Assembly (NCBI GenBank): GCA_051294375.1
Contig: CM119265.1
Location: 6,271,489-6,335,488, forward strand
DNA: 64,000 nt
DNA from: Paraspadella gotoi
Taxonomy: Eukaryota > Chaetognatha
Reading direction: 5' to 3'
Shown here piece by piece: positions 58,899 through 64,000 of this stretch; position 1 is the stretch's first letter, and each line of letters opens with the position of its first letter. Under the pieces are notes generated by a model, which was not told the DNA's origin, ran no database searches, and saw nothing but the letters and a program-made list of their open reading frames with translations. A program made the translations under genes and the position numbers.

Positions 58899-61800
58899 AA
58901 AGATGAGAGGAGAAGAGAGAGAAGAAGAGAGAGAGAGGGAGCCACCGCTGCANNNNNNNNNNNNNNNNNNNNNNNNNCGCTGACAACGTGCGCTCCATGA
59001 GCCGTCACCATATGACAGACTGGGATTTCGCTGGAGATAAATCAATTTGGTTTTCGTCAAATTTTTCGGGTTTGTGTATTTGTAGCGGGGGTGAAGCTGC
59101 ATCCCATATTATTATCGGGGGAGAGGTTTGAGTGAAGAGGCTTGCTCGTTAGCTGTTCCATGATATAAAGCGAGAAACCTTGGCCCATCGGGAAATGCTA
59201 ATCCAGAATAAAACTTCCATTTATCATTCTTTATTAGGCGACCGAATTATCTATAAATAGAACATCCATCTTTGGACTTATGAAACAAGTTTAGTAATTC
59301 CGCCGTCGGTAAAATAATCGGTCAAAATCGAGACAGTTGCTGAGTAAGGGAAGATAATTTTAAGCTGAAGCGGAAAGCAATTTTCAATACCAGTTTTTCC
59401 AGTTTGCTCTCCTCTCGGTCGAGCGGAAGCCTTTAAACATAAAGAAAAAACAGCCATGTAATTGTTTTCCTTCTTTATTGTACGTATTTTTTTTTTAAAT
59501 TTTTAAAGATATTTAAACAAAACAGAAGCCAAGCGGCTTAATATTCGAAAAATAGTTTTATTGACAATAAGGCGATCGCAATCAACGCTGAGATACGTAA
59601 AAGATTTGAGCTGAAATGGAAGGAGAATCCTATGAATCAGCAAAACCTGACATCAGGTGCGTTAAAAAGTAAGATATGTATTAGTTACAGAAAGAAAGAG
59701 AGAAGAGAAGATGCAGAGGAGAGAGAAGGAGAGAGATGAGGAGAAGGACAGACGCCAGAGCATACCTGATGATACGAAACTAGAGGAGATCAACTCTTGC
59801 ATCGGTATACGCGCGCCCTGAGGCTAGCGACAGCAACCATGAGAGAAGAGAGAGACGAGAGAGATAAAATAAATAAATAAAAAATTAAACACCTATGCAA
59901 CGTCTATGTTGAAACGGTCAGAAATTCGTTTTAATCCGAAAACTGACTCTAGACTTTCCTCTGAAACTTAAAATTAAAATCCAAATCCCTCTGGAGTCGA
60001 AAGACTTAATTTGCAAATCCGGCGCGTCAGACTTCGCGTTAAATCGTTCACGTGGAGAGGTGAACGATCTCTCTGCTTCCTCTTCTCTTCTCTCCTCTCT
60101 CTCTCTCCTTCCTCTTCTCTCCTCTCCTCTCTCTCACTCTCTCTCACTCTCTCTCACTCAATGCCTCCTTGCTAAGATTTCGCGTTGCCTCGAAAAAAAA
60201 AAAAGCGAGAAAAAGTTAAAAAAAGAAAAAAAGAAAAAAAAAAAGAGAGAAAAATCCAAGGTTGGAAAAGCGTCGAGAAGCAAAATAGCGAAGAGTCCCT
60301 CGCATAAATGATGAGAAGTTATTGGACTAGAGGGAGTCGGCGCGAGGGGTTATACGACTTTGAGAAGATGATGGGGATGGTGAGGCGGAGAGGGGTGCTG
60401 GAGTTCAGGAGATGGGATTGAGGACTTTGGGCTGGATAAAGTGAGGTTGGGAATAATTGTAGAACGGAGTTGGGCCTGCGTTTAACAATGAAAAGACGGT
60501 TTTGTTTTAATAGAGAGAAAAAGATTCCACAAGACTTTGGGTTCGAGGTGGAGAACTGAGAAGAATTATGGTAAGTAACCAGGATGTTTGACCTTTTTCG
60601 GTTTTGTTGAATGAGGTCGATCAGGCTTTTGAGTCAGGTTGGCAAGTGAGGTGCGAAAGAAGAGAGGTCACAAACGAATAGGACTGAAATTAAGGGGACG
60701 AGAGGGGTTTAAGTTGAGAAAAAGTATAGAATCGGAAGCGGGGATCAAATATTTGGGCGACTGATGAGACTTTGGTTCTGACCATGGTTCTGGCTGGGAA
60801 GCAGACCCGCTTTCTGTCATTCTGTCGCTCAGTCACTCTGTCATTCTGTCATTCTGTCCCTCATACTAAACTGTTATAATATATCGCAAAGTTGACACGG
60901 AAAACAGACATTGTATTCTCAGTTGTGACCCTGGCTTATTGAGTTATGCTCTTTACCAATAGGTGGCGGCCAAGAAAACCCAAAAGTCTTGTTCCCAACG
61001 CGGCACCCGTTCACTAACGCCTTATTGATTGCGATTGAGAGATTTTGATTAATTTACGGTGCTAAAAATGTTAAGGCAATTAAAAATAAAAATAAAAGAC
61101 TAAAGACGATTTTAGCGAAATATTAGAAGAGTCGAGAATTGGGGAGAGATGAAAAAAAAATTCAGTCGCTAGCGGAGGCCCGTAAGTAACTTAATCTCCA
61201 CCCGATGGATGACGGATACAGAATCCAATTTGATGAAAAAAAAAAAACTTAATCCGAATCATAATTACGAAATGACGAAGAATGAAGTGAGTCAAGTGAC
61301 TGAGGAGAGAGAGGTCCCCATGACCCTGTGACGGTACAATCCGGCTACCAGTGTCCGAACGGGTCCGATTTTAGCCTTTAGACCAGTACTAGAACGGGCA
61401 AACACTGAATTCGGAGATGGAGACGTTAGTCCCATTGCGTCATCACGACGTCGAGAGTTGGAACCAGAAGTCGGTAGAAAGTCGTTGAAAATACCACGAG
61501 GGTGAAAATGAGAGAGATGGAGTGGGCGGCGAGTGAGAGTGGCTGCCGCTTGAGACGCCAGCGAGAAAATCGAGTGGGTGAGGTTAATCGTTGATGGCGA
61601 CGATCGGTGAACTTTTCCAGGCCTCATGGACGCGAAGATGAGACGACGTGGGACGAAGAGACGAAGAGAAGTGGATTCGACGTCGGATTCAGACTTCGGA
61701 AGTCGACGAGCGAGAAATGGTGAGTTAAGGGGATGGAAAAAAGATAGGTGAGGTTTTTGCTTTTCGCTTACTTGTTTTACTGCATTTTTTAGGGCTTTAT

Positions 61801-62500
61801 TTTTTTTTTTTGTCCTAGATTAATTGACAAAGTCCGATGCTGCCTAATTCAGAGAGTAGTGGTAATTAACAAACCGTCATCTGCTTTTCAATGTTTGGGA
61901 AAATTATGTGCCTTATTATGACTAAGTATTTACATTTTAAGACTTTGAAGTCCCGGAAAAAGTACTTGACCAGATTTAAAACGATATTTCCGAGAGAGAG
62001 AGAAAGTAAGTTGCTGTTGCCGCCGCCGCCGCCGCCGCCGCCGTTTTTCCCGCGCAAAATCGATGAAAAAAGGGGCGGAATTCCTCGGCCGAAGGGAGGA
62101 GGCGGAATCAAGGCCGCTCACGACTCTGGCTTCGATCTTTACCTCAGTTAAAGGTTTTATTGGGGATTTTTATGGTGCGGAGTTTTTCGACGGGTTTTTA
62201 GGGCGGGGGGGGGCGGGGGTGGTCTGAGTTTTAACGAGGGTTTTAGCCGGGTTTTATTGCGGATTTTTTTTTGTAGGTTTCAATGCAGGATTAAAATTTA
62301 AGCCGTTACCCCGAGTAGTTAATTAATTTAATTATTCTTTCTACCCTACCAGTATCACATATTTCTATTTAAAATCAGCATCAGCAGATATTATGTATCG
62401 CCAACGGCGATTCGCTTACCCCTCCTATGATCATGGGTAGATCCGAAAATGTTTGTTCAAACTTGTTTTGACTGCCAGTCGGCATACAACCTTATAAAGA
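58799..62500. other. Intergenic: no gene supported
   Basis: Includes a (GA)n tract (58857-58892), a 25-N gap (58953-58977), an irregular GA-rich patch (59695-59760), a run of CTGTCATT(C) words (60815-60865), and a GCC/GCCGCC run (62020-62043) in a small GC-rich patch. Short open frames on both strands are unremarkable. Confidence 0.55.
58953..58977. other. Assembly gap (25 N)
   Basis: Fixed-length gap after GCCACCGCTGCA; lies 155 bases beyond the end of the duplicated unit. Confidence 0.99.
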
Positions 62501-62806
62501 ATTCATTACCAGATTGACCAGATTGGATCTCAATTCATTGACCAGATTGGATCTCAATTCATTGACCAGATTGGATCTCAATTCATTGACCAGATTGACC
62601 AGATTGGATCTCAATTCATTGACCAGATTGACCATATTGGATCTCAATTCATTGACCAGATTGACCATATTGGATCTCAATTCATTGACCAGATTGGATC
62701 TCAATTCATTGACCAGATTGGATCTCTATTCATTGACCAGATTGACAAGATTGGATCTCTATTCATTGACCAGATTGACCATATTGGATCTCATTTCATT
62801 GACCGT
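62501..62806. repeat. 24/33-bp minisatellite
   Basis: About 11 tandem units of ATTGACCAGATTGGATCTCA-ATTC (24 bp). Some carry an extra 9-bp GATTGACCA, giving 33 bp. Both lengths are multiples of three, so all frames stay open or closed throughout. This produces a repeated LTRLDLNS frame on + and ELRSNLVN on -, with no sign of a real protein. Confidence 0.95.
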
Positions 62807-64000
62807 TTAATTTTGAAGCGAATAAAGCAGAGCAAAGGCTTTTCATCAATTTTCAAAGGAGCAAACGCCATAGACGAAAACGAAGCCCGGTTTCGCGCCA
62901 TCATGGCCCCGAGGACGACGACGACGACGACGACGATAATGTCGATGACGTCGACCTCCGCGTGATTAATTTCATAAAATTTGCATCAAAAGCGATAAAT
63001 TTGTCGACAAAAAAAATAAAAATAAAAAACTTTTTTAAAAGCTCGGGGAAAACGGATCGTTAAAAATGAAAGATCTTCAGGGGATGAAATAAATAATCAT
63101 TACTACGAAATCTTTTTCAGATTAGGTGAAGGAAAGGATAAGGAATGAAATGCAAATATGCAAATGTATCCCTTTCTCTGTATTTTTTTTTTTTTTTTTT
63201 TGCAGAACGTGTTGGCAAAATAATAATAGGATTGTTTTGTCTCGCTTAAAGTCAAATGGCACGAGGCGTCCAATTACTCAAATAGTAGATAGATACGTGA
63301 GTAGCGATACTTATTTTTCGAGTGCAAATCGGCTGACGATTAAAGCGAGAGAGAGACGTAGAGTGTCAAATTTAAGAGAGAGTACGATAAAGTTTTCGCC
63401 TTTCTCTAAACCGGATCTCGATTTCTCGCGCCCCTAATTTTTTTTTTTCCGCGTTCATTAATTATCGACTCTAGCTAGGCAGAGATCATTGCCCTGATCA
63501 AGTTTTTGACTTTTTTCGTAAGTTCCATTTTATAACCAAATTCTTTCATCAGAAAAGACGTTTCTCTAACTCTAAGCAACGCCAGTTCCAATTTGAAGAA
63601 AATATTTCAAAAACTGGCCTGCCTTACGTTTCAAGTCTACAACCACTTATGATACGTCCATTACTAATTTCAACTCAACTTTTTGCTCAACGTTTTTGCT
63701 GATGATCCTGTTTGCAAACCTTCTCTTTACCCGACCCCTCGTCTCATTTATAACTCGGGACACACCTCGCTCCCGTTGCATACAACTCAACCAGCTCACC
63801 TCACCCGCCGGCCCTCACCCTCGAAGCGAAGACAGAATTAATCGGGTAATTAATTCACTTTTTCTTCTTCATTCGCGTGAAACCCAAAAGAAAACGTCAT
63901 TTTCGCGTCAGAAAATTTCTCCTGGTTTTTTTTCTCCTTTTGTTTTTCCCAAAAAGGAATTAAGATTTCATGTTTCGTATTATTTTTTTTTTATTTTTTT
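62807..64000. other. Intergenic: no gene supported
   Basis: AT-rich with a (GAC)n patch (62914-62936) and a homopolymer T run (63186-63202). Nothing was recognised as coding or structural RNA. Confidence 0.55.

Noticed and set aside
61292-61627. 111-residue minus-strand ORF downstream of the gene
   Set aside because: No domain, no splice signals that extend it, and no neighbouring exons.
62501-62806. CRISPR-like array
   Set aside because: Units are contiguous with no unique spacers, and the genome is animal; this is a minisatellite.
62514-62810. Leucine-rich-repeat protein from the LTRLDLNS frame
   Set aside because: Units are 8 or 11 residues of exact DNA repeats, without LRR spacing or an initiating context.

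Overview
The window is nuclear DNA from an animal, most likely an arthropod or related invertebrate. The evidence is a gene broken into many short exons by AT-rich introns, GT/AG splice sites, a metazoan CUB/LDLa receptor architecture, and a very high load of (GA/CT)n and (TCG/CGA)n microsatellites. Nothing bacterial is present: no operons, no ribosome binding sites, no compact ORFs. The species cannot be named from the sequence.

One gene explains essentially all the coding signal. It runs on the + strand from a tentative exon at 7662-7804, or from upstream of the window, to a stop codon at 53379-53381. I reconstructed about 20 exons by chaining splice sites whose phases agree and whose peptides join into continuous CUB domains. 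The product has five CUB domains, one LDL-receptor class A module, one transmembrane helix and a long low-complexity cytoplasmic tail ending in a class I PDZ-ligand-like Ser-Thr-Ile. Five CUB + LDLa + TM is the layout of nematode LEV-10, and with fewer CUBs of the Neto proteins, which are auxiliary subunits that cluster neurotransmitter receptors. The signal peptide and start codon were not found.

Layout: 1-7661 is microsatellite-rich sequence with no gene I can support. 7662-11441 holds CUB1 exons 1-2. 13157-25650 is a near-identical direct duplication of about 6 kb carrying exons 3-5 twice (CUB1 end, CUB2 start). 26756-29309 holds exons 6-7 (CUB2). 29310-42646 is a long intronic stretch with a purine-rich minisatellite block, several gaps and exon 8 (CUB3 start). 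42647-45679 holds exons 9-11 (CUB3). 45680-49576 is an intron containing a degraded second copy of exon 11 and its flank. 49577-53381 holds exons 12-20 (CUB4, CUB5, LDLa, TM, tail). 53382-about 54400 is the 3' UTR. 54228-58798 is another direct duplication. 58799-64000 is intergenic, with a 24/33-bp minisatellite at 62501-62806.

The assembly shows many signs of imperfect gap filling: four direct duplications beside gaps, several gaps of exactly 25 N, error-rich second copies, an inverted repeat beginning at a gap edge, and one-base frameshifts in two otherwise sound exons. These should be resolved before the duplicated exons are treated as real.
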